NCBI RefSeq assembly: GCF_011067745.1
Contig: NZ_JAAMPJ010000008.1
Span: 372,001-436,000, forward strand
Origin: Lentzea alba
GTDB lineage: Bacteria > Actinomycetota > Actinomycetes > Mycobacteriales > Pseudonocardiaceae
DNA: 64,000 bases
Direction: 5' to 3'
Shown here: piece after piece, positions 8,181 to 17,008 of the stretch
Position numbering within the stretch: the first letter of the stretch is position 1
Layout: every line of letters begins with the position of its first letter
Notes under the pieces: generated by a model
Database searches by the model: none
What the model saw: only the letters and a program-made list of their open reading frames with translations
What the model was told of the DNA's origin: nothing
Made by a program: the position numbers and the translations under genes

Positions 8181-9224
8181 ATGCCCACAACCGTCCCGAA
8201 ACCCGTCCGAGTCCGAGCCCCCGGCGACCTCTACGCCGCGATCCCGCACCTGATGGGGTTTCACCCGACCGACTCACTCGTCGTGCTGGTGCTGAAAGAC
8301 CATCTGATCAGCATGACCATGCGCGTCGACCTGCCGCGCCCACGACACAGGGGCATGCTCGCCGCCCAGCTGGAAGCGCCGCTGCTCGAACAAGGCGCGA
8401 CCGAGGTGATCCTCGCCGTCGTGTGCGCGCCGTCGGAGCACATGCCCGAGGAACTACCGCACACACCACTGGTCGACGCACTCAAGCACAGGCTGGGCGG
8501 CGTGGGCATCGAGGTCGTCGAAGCCGTCTGGCTACCTTCGTGTGAGAAGGACGCGCCGTGGCTCTGCTACCTCGACATCGACTGCCACGGAACCTTGCCG
8601 GACCCCCGGTTGTCGGCGCTGGCCGCCGCATCGGCGCACGAGGGCAACGTGACGTTCGAGTCGCGCGCGGCCATGGCCGCGATCGCCGCTTTGGACTCAC
8701 CCGACGCGCTGGAACGCAGATCCTCGTTGCTCGACGACCTCATGACGAACTCCGGTGAGCCCGATCCGTGCACCGAACTGCACCGGGTGCGCGATGCGAT
8801 CGACGCTGTGCCAGAGCGCAAGGGACCGTTGCCGGACACGGAGATCGTCGCGTTGGCGAGGGCCTTGGCCGTGCCCGAAGTGCGTGACGCGAGCATGGGT
8901 TTCGCCGTGGGGGCCAGGTCCAGGCAGGCCGAGCATCTGTGGCTGGAGCTCACCAGGTCGTGCCCGGCACCGGAACGAGCGGAGCCCGCGTGCCTGCTCG
9001 CGTTCTACGCCTATCAGCGTGGTGACGGCGGGATCGCGTCCATCGCGCTCGACGCGGCCGATGAGGCCTGTCCGGGCCATGCGTTGAGCAAGCTCCTCCG
9101 CACTGCCCTCAGCGCCGCGTTCCCGCCGGAAGAGATGAGGGCGCTGTCCACGAAGTACATGGACAGCGCCCGTCAGTTGCTCGCGACCGGCTCTCAGAGC
9201 AGTTCTGGCCGCTCCCAGTCCTGA
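8181..9224 (+). CDS. DUF4192 domain protein
   Basis: A 347-residue cytoplasmic protein matching the actinobacterial DUF4192 family, recognised by the N-terminal block VRAPGDLYAAIPHLMGFHPT followed by SLVVLVL. The C-terminal half is alpha-helical with AFYAYQRGDGGIASIALDAA. The function of the family is not known to me. ATG 8181 matches the usual start of the conserved block; the upstream open frame is proline-rich. The 3' end overlaps the convergent S9 peptidase gene by 31 bases. No signal peptide or membrane segment is visible. Confidence 0.88.
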   Translation: MPTTVPKPVRVRAPGDLYAAIPHLMGFHPTDSLVVLVLKDHLISMTMRVDLPRPRHRGMLAAQLEAPLLEQGATEVILAVVCAPSEHMPEELPHTPLVDALKHRLGGVGIEVVEAVWLPSCEKDAPWLCYLDIDCHGTLPDPRLSALAAASAHEGNVTFESRAAMAAIAALDSPDALERRSSLLDDLMTNSGEPDPCTELHRVRDAIDAVPERKGPLPDTEIVALARALAVPEVRDASMGFAVGARSRQAEHLWLELTRSCPAPERAEPACLLAFYAYQRGDGGIASIALDAADEACPGHALSKLLRTALSAAFPPEEMRALSTKYMDSARQLLATGSQSSSGRSQS

Positions 9225-11197
9225 TCCAGGACGTGCTCGGCCAGGAACGCCCACACCGTCTCGTACCAGACCCGAGAGTTGCCGGGGGTGAGGATCCAGT
9301 GGTTTTCGGTTGGGTAGTAAAGGTATTTCGCAGTGACCCCGTGTCGGACGAGGTCGAAGTACAGCCGATGCCCCTCGCCGATGGGAACCCGGTAGTCCTT
9401 GTCCCCGTGGATGACGAGCATCGGGGTCTTGATGTCGGCGACCCGCAGGTGCGGGGAGTTGGCTTGGATCCGCTCCGGCTGGGTGAGGGGGTCGCCCATC
9501 TCCCGCATCCAGAAGTAGGAGCTGTCGGTGCCGCCGGAGAACGCGTCGAGGTGCCACAGGGACGCGTGCGTGACGATCGCGCGGAACCGGTCGGTCTGGG
9601 TGGCGATCCAGTTGGCCATGTAGCCACCGAACGACCCGCCCATGGCGGCGGTGCGCGAGGCGTCGATGTCGGCCCGCTCGACCGCGACGTCCGTGATGGC
9701 CATGAGGTCGGTGTAGGGCTCGGCGCCCCAGCGGCCCCAGCCGGCCTTGATGAAGTCGGGTCCGTAGCCGGTGGACAGGGCGGGGTCGGGCAGCAGGACG
9801 GCATAGCCGCGAGCGGCCATCAGCCAGGGGTTCCAGCGCCAGGTCCAGCCGTTCCAGCTCATCACCGGACCGCCGTGGACCCACAGGACCAGCGGAGCGG
9901 GGGAGTCGGCCGAGGCACCTTCCGGCAGCACCAGCCAGGAGCGCACGGTCCTGCCGTCGGCGACGACGGTGGAGATCTCGGTGAGTGTGCCGGGCACCTC
10001 GGGGATAGCGCCGGGAGCGCGCAGCCGTTCTGGCTCCTGGTCGGCTCCGGTGGGGGAGAACCGCACGGGCTGTGGCGGGTGGTCGACCGAGTTGCGCAGT
10101 GCGTACAGCGCCTTGCTGTCCGGGCTCACGACCAGGTCGCTGTAGTAACCCGAGACCGTCAGCTTTGTGATCTCGCCCGTGGCCAGATCAAGCCGCCAGA
10201 GCGGCTGGTGCCCGAGGTGGCTGGCGGTGAAGAAGACCGCCGACCCGTCCGGGCTCACCACCGGATGATCCGGCTCCTCCTGGAAGCCGGGCGCGATTGG
10301 TGTGATCGAGTCATCGGCCAGGTCGATGCGCACCAGGTCACGCCGGTATGGGGAGTCCGGAGTGGACTCGCGGAACCGGATCGCGATCACAGCGGAGGAA
10401 TCGGGCATGAACGTGGCGTCCGAGAAGGAGAACCCCTCCTCGGAAGCGATGACCCGCGACGTGCCGCCGGTCGTGGCCACGAGCCGCAGTTCGATCCTGC
10501 GACCGTAAGCGGCGCTGACGTCCACGGCGTGGCCGTAGACGGCCCACTTCCCGTCTGGACTGAGAGCGACGTCCTCGTCGCTGAGCCGGCTTTCGGAGTC
10601 TTCGCTGAGGGTGGTGACCTTCTCGGCACAGACGTCCGTGAGAGGAGCCGCGAACAACCGCGGGTAGGCGGGACCGAGATCCGCGTCCCAGTACCGGATC
10701 GGGTACGACTCGTGCAGGATCGCTGTCACGCCCGCGTCCTCGCGAGCCTTGCGCTTGGCGTTGTCGTCGTCGCCGAACTCCGTGAAGCGGTACGCCGACG
10801 ACGTGAACAGCACCGTCTCACCGGCGGCCCGCAGCTGACCGACTCCGCTCCCCGGCCGCAGGATCTCGGCGGCCTCACCGCGGACCGGAAGCCGCCACAG
10901 CGCCTTCTTGTCGTTGCTCTCACCCGGTTTCGCGAGCGGATCCGGGCGGGCCGACAGGAACAGCAGCGATCCGTCCGCCGCGAACACCGGGGACGAGTCG
11001 CCCTTGGCGGAGCGGGTCAGCTGGACGGCGTCCCGCTCGCCGGTGGGGTCGACCTCCCAGAGAGCGCCCTGCCACGTCTTGCCGTCCGGGGCGAGGGAGG
11101 AGACGACCGTGACGAGCCGGGTGCCGTCCGGGGACAGCGCGAGCGATGCGAGTCGCGGGGTGGAGTTGTAGCTCTCGAAGGAGGCGAAGTCGGTCAT
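9194..11197 (-). CDS. S9-family prolyl oligopeptidase / acylaminoacyl peptidase
   Basis: A two-domain serine peptidase of 667 residues. Residues from about 1 to 400 form a beta-propeller with repeated motifs such as LSPDGTRLV, LSPDGKWAVY and VSPDGSAVFF. The C-terminal alpha/beta-hydrolase domain has LVLWVHGGPV, the elbow GGSFGGYMAN with Ser522, VIHGDKDYRVP carrying the Asp, and ENHWIL carrying the catalytic His. The absence of a signal peptide suggests it trims peptides in the cytoplasm. It lies seven bases downstream of galE on the same strand and may be read through from the ideR-galK-galE unit. Confidence 0.92.
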   Translation of the reverse strand: MTDFASFESYNSTPRLASLALSPDGTRLVTVVSSLAPDGKTWQGALWEVDPTGERDAVQLTRSAKGDSSPVFAADGSLLFLSARPDPLAKPGESNDKKALWRLPVRGEAAEILRPGSGVGQLRAAGETVLFTSSAYRFTEFGDDDNAKRKAREDAGVTAILHESYPIRYWDADLGPAYPRLFAAPLTDVCAEKVTTLSEDSESRLSDEDVALSPDGKWAVYGHAVDVSAAYGRRIELRLVATTGGTSRVIASEEGFSFSDATFMPDSSAVIAIRFRESTPDSPYRRDLVRIDLADDSITPIAPGFQEEPDHPVVSPDGSAVFFTASHLGHQPLWRLDLATGEITKLTVSGYYSDLVVSPDSKALYALRNSVDHPPQPVRFSPTGADQEPERLRAPGAIPEVPGTLTEISTVVADGRTVRSWLVLPEGASADSPAPLVLWVHGGPVMSWNGWTWRWNPWLMAARGYAVLLPDPALSTGYGPDFIKAGWGRWGAEPYTDLMAITDVAVERADIDASRTAAMGGSFGGYMANWIATQTDRFRAIVTHASLWHLDAFSGGTDSSYFWMREMGDPLTQPERIQANSPHLRVADIKTPMLVIHGDKDYRVPIGEGHRLYFDLVRHGVTAKYLYYPTENHWILTPGNSRVWYETVWAFLAEHVLDQDWERPELL

Positions 11198-11203
11198 GCC
11201 GGC

Positions 11204-12169
11204 TCAGGCTCCGTGCCGGGCGCGGGTGAACTCCCACGCGTCGCGGACGATGCCGGCGAGGTCGGCGCGCTCGGGCTTCCAGCCGAGGTCCGTGCGGGCC
11301 CGCTCGGCGGAGGCGACGAGGACGGCCGGGTCGCCGGCGCGCCTGGGGGCGACGACGGCGGGGATCGGGTGGCCGGTGACCTCGCGGCAGGTGTCGATGA
11401 CCTGCTTGACGGAGAAGCCGGTGCCGTTGCCGAGGTTGTAGATCCGGTGCTCGCCCGCGGTGGCGTGGTCGAGTGCGAGGAGGTGGGCGTCCGCGAGGTC
11501 CGTGACGTGGATGTAGTCGCGGACGCAGGTGCCGTCCTCGGTGGGCCAGTCCTCGCCGTAGATCGAGATGTGCTCCCGCTGCCCGAGGGCGACCTGGAGC
11601 ACGAGCGGGATCAGGTGGGTCTCGGTCGCGTGCCGCTCACCGATGCTGCCGTAGGCGCCGGCGACGTTGAAGTACCGCAGACTCGTCGCCGCCAGGCCGT
11701 GCGCGGCGGCGTACGACGTGATCGCGTGGTCGATGGCCAGCTTGGTGGCGCCGTAGGTGTTGGTGGGCGCGGTCGGCGCGGTCTCGGGGATCGGCACCTC
11801 CCGCGGCTCGCCGTAGGTCGCGGCAGTCGAGGAGAAGACGAGCTTCGGCGTGCCGTGATCCTTCATCGCGTCGAGCAGATGAATCGCGGTAAGGACGTTG
11901 CCCGTCCAATACTTGCCGGGGTCCTGCATGGACTCGCCGACGAGGGACTTCGCCGCGAAGTGCAGAACTCCGTCGAACCCTTCCGCGAGGACATCGCCGA
12001 TCACCTCGGCGATGTCACCCCGGATGAAGCGCGCTCCCGCGGGGACGGCGTCCTCGTGGCCGGTCGAGAGGTCGTCGAGGACGACCACCTCGTGCTCGGC
12101 TTCGAGCAGTCTGGCGGCGCACACGCTGCCGACGTATCCGGCTCCGCCCGTGACGAGCAGCTTCACCAC
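11204..12169 (-). CDS. galE: UDP-glucose 4-epimerase
   Basis: Interconverts UDP-glucose and UDP-galactose (Leloir pathway and sugar-nucleotide supply). The 321-residue extended SDR protein has the NAD-binding GGAGYVGS at residues 8-15, VLDDLSTGH, LHFAAKSLVGES, FSSTAATYG, the catalytic YGATK and LRYFNVAGA. The start is an ATG with no close alternative. It lies 33 bases after galK on the same strand. In corynebacteria the dtxR regulator is also next to galE, so the neighbourhood is conserved, with galK inserted here. Confidence 0.95.
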   Translation of the reverse strand: MVKLLVTGGAGYVGSVCAARLLEAEHEVVVLDDLSTGHEDAVPAGARFIRGDIAEVIGDVLAEGFDGVLHFAAKSLVGESMQDPGKYWTGNVLTAIHLLDAMKDHGTPKLVFSSTAATYGEPREVPIPETAPTAPTNTYGATKLAIDHAITSYAAAHGLAATSLRYFNVAGAYGSIGERHATETHLIPLVLQVALGQREHISIYGEDWPTEDGTCVRDYIHVTDLADAHLLALDHATAGEHRIYNLGNGTGFSVKQVIDTCREVTGHPIPAVVAPRRAGDPAVLVASAERARTDLGWKPERADLAGIVRDAWEFTRARHGA

Positions 12170-12202
12170 AGTCCTCGCATTCCTGGTAAAGATCGTTGTT
12201 CG

Positions 12203-13378
12203 CTACCGGTCCCTGTCCGCACCTGCGGACGGAACCGCCGTGAAGAGCCTCGGTCGCGTGAGCGAACGCGAGGCGAAGCCGGCGAGCACGGACCGTTCGA
12301 CCTCGTCGTGCCGTTCGACGGGCACGAGGGCGATGGCCGAACCGCCGAAGCCGCCGCCGACCATCCTGGCGCCGAGAGCGCCCGCGGCCATCGCGGACTC
12401 GACGGCGACGTCGAGTTCCAGGCAGGAGACGCGGTAGTCGTCCCGGAGGCTCGCGTGGGAAGCCGAGAGGTGGGGGCCGACGTCGGCGAGCTTGCCCGCG
12501 CGGAGCAGTTCGACGGTGCGCAGGACTCGGTCGTTCTCGGTCACGACGTGCCGCACCAGCGGACGCAGCTCTTCGGGCAGCCGGACGAGCGCCTCGTCGA
12601 GCTCGGCGAAGTCGACGTCGCGCAGCGCGGGAACGCCGAGGATGCCCGCGGCACGTTCGCAGCCCGCCCGCCGGGCGCCGTAGCCGCCGTCGACGAGAGC
12701 GTGGCTGGCACGCGTGTCGACGACGAGAACCTCGAGCCCGCTGGCAGCCGCGTCGAACGCGACCTGTTCCGGCTTGCCGGAGCGCACGTCGTAAAACAGG
12801 GCGTGCGCTTCGATGCAGCACAGCGACGCGGTCTGGTCGAGGATGCCGGTCGGCGCGCCCACGAAGTCGTTCTCGGAGCGCTGCACCCAGCGCGCGATGT
12901 CCGGCCGCTCGGCGTCGACGCCGGCGAGGCCGAGCAGCGCGAGAGCGACGGCGCACTCCAGAGCGTGCGACGAGGAGAGACCGGCCCCCGCGGGCACGTC
13001 GCCCGCGATGACGAGGTCGGCACCTCCGGTGACGGGAATCCCCTGCTCGCGCAGGGCCCAGGCAACGCCGCTGGGGTACGCGGCCCACCCCTTGACGGTT
13101 CCGGGGACTAGGTCGGCCACGACGACCGGGTCCGCGCCCTGCACCCCGCCGTCGTCGCCGAGCGTGCTGACGGTCATCACGCCGTCGGCACGCGGCGACG
13201 CCGCGACCGCGATGCGGTGGGGCAACGCGAACGGCAGCACGTAGCCGTCGTTGTAGTCGGTGTGCTCACCGATGAGGTTGACGCGGCCGGGTGCCGACCA
13301 GACCCCTTCGGGGGCGCGTCCGTGTAGTCGCTGGAAGGCGTCGGTCGCCTTCGCCGCCGGTGTCGTCGTCTGGGTCAC
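12203..13378 (-). CDS. galK: Galactokinase
   Basis: Phosphorylates galactose at C1 for the Leloir pathway. The GHMP-kinase motifs are in order: SAPGRVNLIGEHTDYNDG (galactose binding, near residues 24-41), the ATP loop PAGAGLSSSHALE, and the C-terminal MVGGGFGGSAIAL. The protein is 391 residues, a normal length. GTG 13378 overlaps the ideR stop (GTGA, 13375-13378), which indicates translational coupling; the longer open frame upstream is a shadow of ideR. No galT is present in this window. Confidence 0.95.
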   Translation of the reverse strand: MTQTTTPAAKATDAFQRLHGRAPEGVWSAPGRVNLIGEHTDYNDGYVLPFALPHRIAVAASPRADGVMTVSTLGDDGGVQGADPVVVADLVPGTVKGWAAYPSGVAWALREQGIPVTGGADLVIAGDVPAGAGLSSSHALECAVALALLGLAGVDAERPDIARWVQRSENDFVGAPTGILDQTASLCCIEAHALFYDVRSGKPEQVAFDAAASGLEVLVVDTRASHALVDGGYGARRAGCERAAGILGVPALRDVDFAELDEALVRLPEELRPLVRHVVTENDRVLRTVELLRAGKLADVGPHLSASHASLRDDYRVSCLELDVAVESAMAAGALGARMVGGGFGGSAIALVPVERHDEVERSVLAGFASRSLTRPRLFTAVPSAGADRDR

Positions 13379-14070
13379 CGGGCGAGCACCAGGACTGCGT
13401 GAGCGACCGCGGGGTCGAGCTCGGCGGTGTTGCCGTTGCCGCCGCGCACCTGGACGACCTTGGCGCCACCGAGCGCCCCGACCTCTACGGTGCCGCCCGG
13501 CACGACGCCTGCGTCCTTCAGTTCGGCCATCAGGTCCGGGTCGAGCTGGACGTGCTCGGCGATGCGGCGCACCTCGACGCGTCCGCCGCCGCGGCGGGCC
13601 ACCTCGTCCACGCGCACCAGGTCCGCCTCGGCGGGCGGGGCGGGCTCGCCGTCGCCCAGCTTGTCGAGGCCGGGGATCGGGTTGCCGTAGGGCGAGGTGG
13701 TGGGGTTGCCGAGCAGCTTGATGAGCTTGCGTTCGACCGCCTCGCTCATCACGTGCTCCCAGCGGCATGCCTCGCTGTGCACGTGCTCCCATTCGAGCCC
13801 GATGATGTCCACGAGGAGGCGCTCGGCGAGCCGGTGCTTGCGCATGACGGCGATCGCGAGGTTGCGGCCCTGCTCGGTGAGCTCGAGGTGGCGGTCCTCC
13901 GCCACGACCACCAGGCCGTCGCGTTCCATGCGGCCCACCGTCTGGCTGACCGTCGGTCCACTTTGGCCGAGCCGCTCGGCGATGCGGGCGCGCAGTGGCA
14001 CCACGCCCTCTTCCTCGAGCTCGTAGATCGTGCGGAGATACATCTCCGTCGTGTCGATGAGGTCGTTCAC
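13375..14070 (-). CDS. ideR: Iron-dependent DtxR/IdeR family repressor
   Basis: A metal-activated DNA-binding repressor of iron uptake. The 231-residue protein has the N-terminal winged helix (RIAERLGQSGPTVSQTV, then RMERDGLV), a dimerisation helix and a C-terminal SH3-like domain. Known DtxR metal ligands fall at the same numbering: Met10, His79, Glu83, His98, Cys102, Glu105 and His106. GTG 14070 is preceded by AAGGGGAG. It is the first gene of a tight ideR-galK-galE unit. The overlap with galK suggests that galactose genes may be read from the ideR promoter, although direct iron control of them is not shown. Confidence 0.95.
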   Translation of the reverse strand: MNDLIDTTEMYLRTIYELEEEGVVPLRARIAERLGQSGPTVSQTVGRMERDGLVVVAEDRHLELTEQGRNLAIAVMRKHRLAERLLVDIIGLEWEHVHSEACRWEHVMSEAVERKLIKLLGNPTTSPYGNPIPGLDKLGDGEPAPPAEADLVRVDEVARRGGGRVEVRRIAEHVQLDPDLMAELKDAGVVPGGTVEVGALGGAKVVQVRGGNGNTAELDPAVAHAVLVLAR

Positions 14071-14148
14071 ACCCGCTCCCCTTCTTATGGTGTCAATGGT
14101 AGTCGTGCCGGGGGACACAGGTGTCCGCGCGGGTGCAGGATGTGAGCC

Positions 14149-15000
14149 GTGCATCCCTTGATCACTCCTGAGGCCCTCGCCGATGCGCTGCGTGCGCGTC
14201 CGGCCACTGTCGTGCTGGACGTGCGGTGGCGTCTCGGCGGACCACCCGGACGCCAAGACTACGAGGTCAGCCATGTGCCTGGCGCGGTGTACGTGGATCT
14301 GGACACCGAGTTGTCCGCTCCGCCCGGTGTGGGTGGCCGGCATCCGCTGCCGGATCCGGAGCGGCTGCAGGAGGTGCTGCGCCGCGCGGGCGTGCGCGAG
14401 GGCGGCCAGGTCGTGGCGTACGACGCTGGGGACGGTTCGGTCGCCGCGCGGGTGTGGTGGCTGTTGCGGTGGGCCGGTTACGGCGAGGTGGCGGTGCTGG
14501 ACGGCGGGTTCGCCGCGTGGGAGGCGGCCGGGCTGCCGGTGACCGCGGAGGAGCCGGTGCGCCTGACGGGTGATGCGGCCGGGGACGTGGTGGTGCGGGC
14601 GGGGCAGATGCCCGTGCTGGACGCGGACGGGGCGGCGGCGCTCGCGCAGGAAGGCGTGCTGCTCGACGCACGGGCGGCGGCGCGGTATCGCGGCGAGACC
14701 GAGCCGGTGGATCCCAAAGCCGGGCACGTTCCGGGTGCGCTCAACGCGCCGTCGACCGGGCACGTCGGCGCGGACGGGCGGTGGCTCGGCGGGCCGGAGC
14801 TGGCCGCGCGGTTCGCCGAGCTCGGGGTGTCGGGTGACGTGGCCGTGGGCGCGTACTGCGGGTCTGGTGTGACCGCGTCGTCCGTCGTGCTGGCGCTGGA
14901 GGTTGCCGGGATCACGTCGGCCGAGAAGCCGGCGGCGCTGTACGCCGGGTCGTGGTCCAACTGGTGTGCGCTGGACCGGGAGGTCGCTACCGGCGGCTGA
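14149..15000 (+). CDS. Sulfurtransferase with two rhodanese domains
   Basis: Transfers sulfane sulfur from thiosulfate or 3-mercaptopyruvate to cyanide or thiol acceptors. The 283-residue protein has an inactive N-terminal rhodanese domain (VVLDVRWRLGG, then HVPGAVYVDLD) and a catalytic C-terminal domain with Cys237 in AYCGSGVTAS. A CGSGVTA loop is usual for the mercaptopyruvate/thiosulfate group; choosing between the two donors is not safe from sequence alone. The start is GTG at 14149. It is divergent from ideR, with 78 bases between the start codons. A 14-bp tandem repeat begins over the stop codon. Confidence 0.9.
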   Translation: MHPLITPEALADALRARPATVVLDVRWRLGGPPGRQDYEVSHVPGAVYVDLDTELSAPPGVGGRHPLPDPERLQEVLRRAGVREGGQVVAYDAGDGSVAARVWWLLRWAGYGEVAVLDGGFAAWEAAGLPVTAEEPVRLTGDAAGDVVVRAGQMPVLDADGAAALAQEGVLLDARAAARYRGETEPVDPKAGHVPGALNAPSTGHVGADGRWLGGPELAARFAELGVSGDVAVGAYCGSGVTASSVVLALEVAGITSAEKPAALYAGSWSNWCALDREVATGG

Positions 15001-15041
15001 GGTCGTTCGGCTGAGGTCGTTCTGCTGGGGCGTTCTGCTGG
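14994..15041 (+). repeat. Short tandem repeat spanning the sulfurtransferase stop codon
   Basis: CGGCTGAGGTCGTT occurs twice in tandem (14994-15007, 15008-15021) and is followed by two degenerate units beginning CTGCTGG. The first TGA is the stop codon of the sulfurtransferase. Confidence 0.7.
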
Positions 15042-15046
15042 GGTGG

Positions 15047-15673
15047 TCAGGCGGCGGGGATGCGGTTGAAGCCCTCGGTGGCGAGTTTCAGGGCGGTGGC
15101 GCAGGTGTCCAGGTCGTCGATCGCCAGGACGCTCACCGAGAAGGCCGGGGTGATGACCGTCGGGTCGTCGGTCAGCATGACGGTGACCTGGCAGTCCTCC
15201 TTGGAGGCGGCGACCTGCCACGCGGTGTTGCCACCGATCTCGATCTGCTTCTTCTCGCCGTCCGAGCCCACCACGTCGGGGACCGTGACCATCTGGGTGA
15301 TGACGGTGGACGGGCCGGTGGTGCTGTGGATGCAGCCGCCGTCCGCTGAGGACTTGCCGCCGGTCGCGGCTTCGATGTCCGCGGCTTTGAGGACGCCGCA
15401 GGTTTCGAGGCCCGCGGCCTTCTTCTTGGTGGTGATCTTCACGTCGCCCGGCTTCTGGGTGGTGGGGTCGGCGGGCTTCGTGGCCGAGGTGCTGACGGGC
15501 GGCTTCTTCGAGGTCGAGGTGGGGTCGGCGGGTTCCGGCGCCGCGTTGGTGTCGGCTATCGCGGAGCCCTTGACCTGTTCGCTGCAGCCTGTGACGGCGG
15601 TGAGGGTCAGACCCAGGGAGAGGCCCAGAGACAGGTACAGCGCGAGGGCGTTGGCCGCTGGTCGCAGGTGCAT
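15047..15673 (-). CDS. DUF3558 family lipoprotein
   Basis: A probable extracytoplasmic lipoprotein of 208 residues. It has a signal peptide with lipobox TAVTGC (Cys near residue 30) and a Thr/Pro/Lys-rich linker to about residue 75. The globular domain contains CGVLKAADI and ends with TCATALKLATEGFNRIP, as in DUF3558 proteins of Pseudonocardiales and mycobacteria. Two or more cysteines could form disulfides outside the membrane. ATG 15673 places the Arg and the hydrophobic core correctly. The function of the family is unknown. It is convergent with the sulfurtransferase. Confidence 0.85.
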   Translation of the reverse strand: MHLRPAANALALYLSLGLSLGLTLTAVTGCSEQVKGSAIADTNAAPEPADPTSTSKKPPVSTSATKPADPTTQKPGDVKITTKKKAAGLETCGVLKAADIEAATGGKSSADGGCIHSTTGPSTVITQMVTVPDVVGSDGEKKQIEIGGNTAWQVAASKEDCQVTVMLTDDPTVITPAFSVSVLAIDDLDTCATALKLATEGFNRIPAA

Positions 15674-15816
15674 GTCGCGTCTGACCCCTGTTCGGTGAGT
15701 TCGGTTCCGGGTTCGGGGCCCGGCGAGTGGGGACTGTAGGCGGCGGTGCGGCTGTGGGCACGGAGCGGCGGGCGCGCGGCGACCAATCGTGATCACCGGT
15801 TGAGCCGATCGGTGGG

Positions 15817-15822
15817 TAGGTT
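15817..15822 (+). promoter_or_regulatory. Possible leaderless -10 box of acuC
   Basis: TAGGTT lies seven bases before the ATG at 15830, which has no Shine-Dalgarno sequence. This is the usual spacing of a -10 box before a leaderless actinobacterial mRNA. Confidence 0.4.
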
Positions 15823-15829
15823 GCTGGGC

Positions 15830-17002
15830 ATGGGTAAGCCAGCCGCTGTTGTCTGGGATCGGTCCTTCCTCGGGTACGACCTCGGTGGCGACCATCCGCT
15901 CAATCCCGTCCGGCTCGACCTGACGGTTCGGCTCGCCACGGCGCTCGGGGTGCTCGAGGGCGTCGAGTTGCGGGTGCCCGAGGCGGCCAGTGACGAAGAG
16001 ATCGAGCTGGTGCACAGGCCCGGGTACTTGAGCGCTGTGCAGGCGGCGCCCACGGCCGGGTGGGACGTCGGCCACGGGTTGGGGACGCCGGACAACCCTG
16101 TCTTCGAGCGGATGCACGAGGCTTCGGCGTTGGTGGTCGGCGGGTCGTTGGCGGCGGCGCGGGCCATTGCGTCGGGTGAGGCGGACCGGGCGGTCAACAT
16201 CGCCGGTGGCTTGCACCACGCGATGCCGGACAGCGCGGCCGGGTTCTGCGTTTACAACGACTGTGCGGTGGCGATCGAGTGGTTGTTGCGCAGCGGGGTC
16301 GAGCGCATCGCGTACGTCGATGTTGACGTGCACCACGGGGATGGGGTGCAGACGGCGTTCTGGAACGACCCGCGGGTGCTGACGATCTCGTTGCACCAGC
16401 ATCCGATGAGCCTGTGGCCGGGGACCGGGTGGGCCGGTGAGGTCGGCGGCGCGGGCGCCGAGGGGAGTGCGGTCAACGTTCCGTTGCCGGCCGGGACGCG
16501 GGACGGCGGGTGGATGCGGGCGTTCCACGCGACGGTGCCGGCGTTGGTGAAGGCGTTCAGGCCGCAGGTACTGGTTACCCAGTGCGGTGTGGACACCCAC
16601 AAGGAGGACCCGCTCGCGGATCTGGCGTTGAGCGTGGACGGGCATCGGGCGATCTACCAGGCGTTCCGGGAACTGGTGAACGAGCACGGGTTCAAGTGGC
16701 TCGCGCTGGGCGGCGGTGGGTACGAGCTGCTCAGGGTCGTGCCGCGGTCGTGGACGCACCTGCTGGCGACGGTGCTGGACCGCGACGTGGACCCCAACCG
16801 GCCGTTGCCGGCGGAGTGGGTGGCACACGCGACACGCATCGCGCCCGACTGGCCGTTGCCCACGTCCATGACCGATGGATGCGACGCTGGACACCAGCCG
16901 TGGGGCGGCGACACGGAGGAGCCGGTGGACAAGGCGATCCGTGACACTCGCCGTGCGGTGTTCCCGCTGCACGGACTTGATCCCGACGACCCCAGGGACT
17001 GA
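15830..17002 (+). CDS. acuC: AcuC-type class II-like histone deacetylase family protein
   Basis: A zinc-dependent lysine deacetylase of the arginase/HDAC fold. The 390-residue protein shows HPLNPVRLDL, GLHHAMPDSAAGFCVYND (paired catalytic His), YVDVDVHHGDGVQ (zinc Asp and His), the second zinc Asp in QCGVDTHKEDPLA, and GGGGY. B. subtilis AcuC deacetylates acetyl-CoA synthetase. It is six bases upstream of a GNAT/acyl-CoA-synthetase fusion of the Pat type, so the pair probably forms an operon that sets and removes the same modification. ATG 15830 matches family N-termini. Confidence 0.92.
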   Translation: MGKPAAVVWDRSFLGYDLGGDHPLNPVRLDLTVRLATALGVLEGVELRVPEAASDEEIELVHRPGYLSAVQAAPTAGWDVGHGLGTPDNPVFERMHEASALVVGGSLAAARAIASGEADRAVNIAGGLHHAMPDSAAGFCVYNDCAVAIEWLLRSGVERIAYVDVDVHHGDGVQTAFWNDPRVLTISLHQHPMSLWPGTGWAGEVGGAGAEGSAVNVPLPAGTRDGGWMRAFHATVPALVKAFRPQVLVTQCGVDTHKEDPLADLALSVDGHRAIYQAFRELVNEHGFKWLALGGGGYELLRVVPRSWTHLLATVLDRDVDPNRPLPAEWVAHATRIAPDWPLPTSMTDGCDAGHQPWGGDTEEPVDKAIRDTRRAVFPLHGLDPDDPRD

Positions 17003-17008
17003 AGCCGA

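Noticed and set aside
9233..13111. 1292-residue open frame on the plus strand
   Set aside because: It lies antisense to the S9 peptidase, galE and galK, which carry full family motifs; its sequence is Val/Gly/Arg-rich without any domain. Long antisense frames are expected at this GC content.
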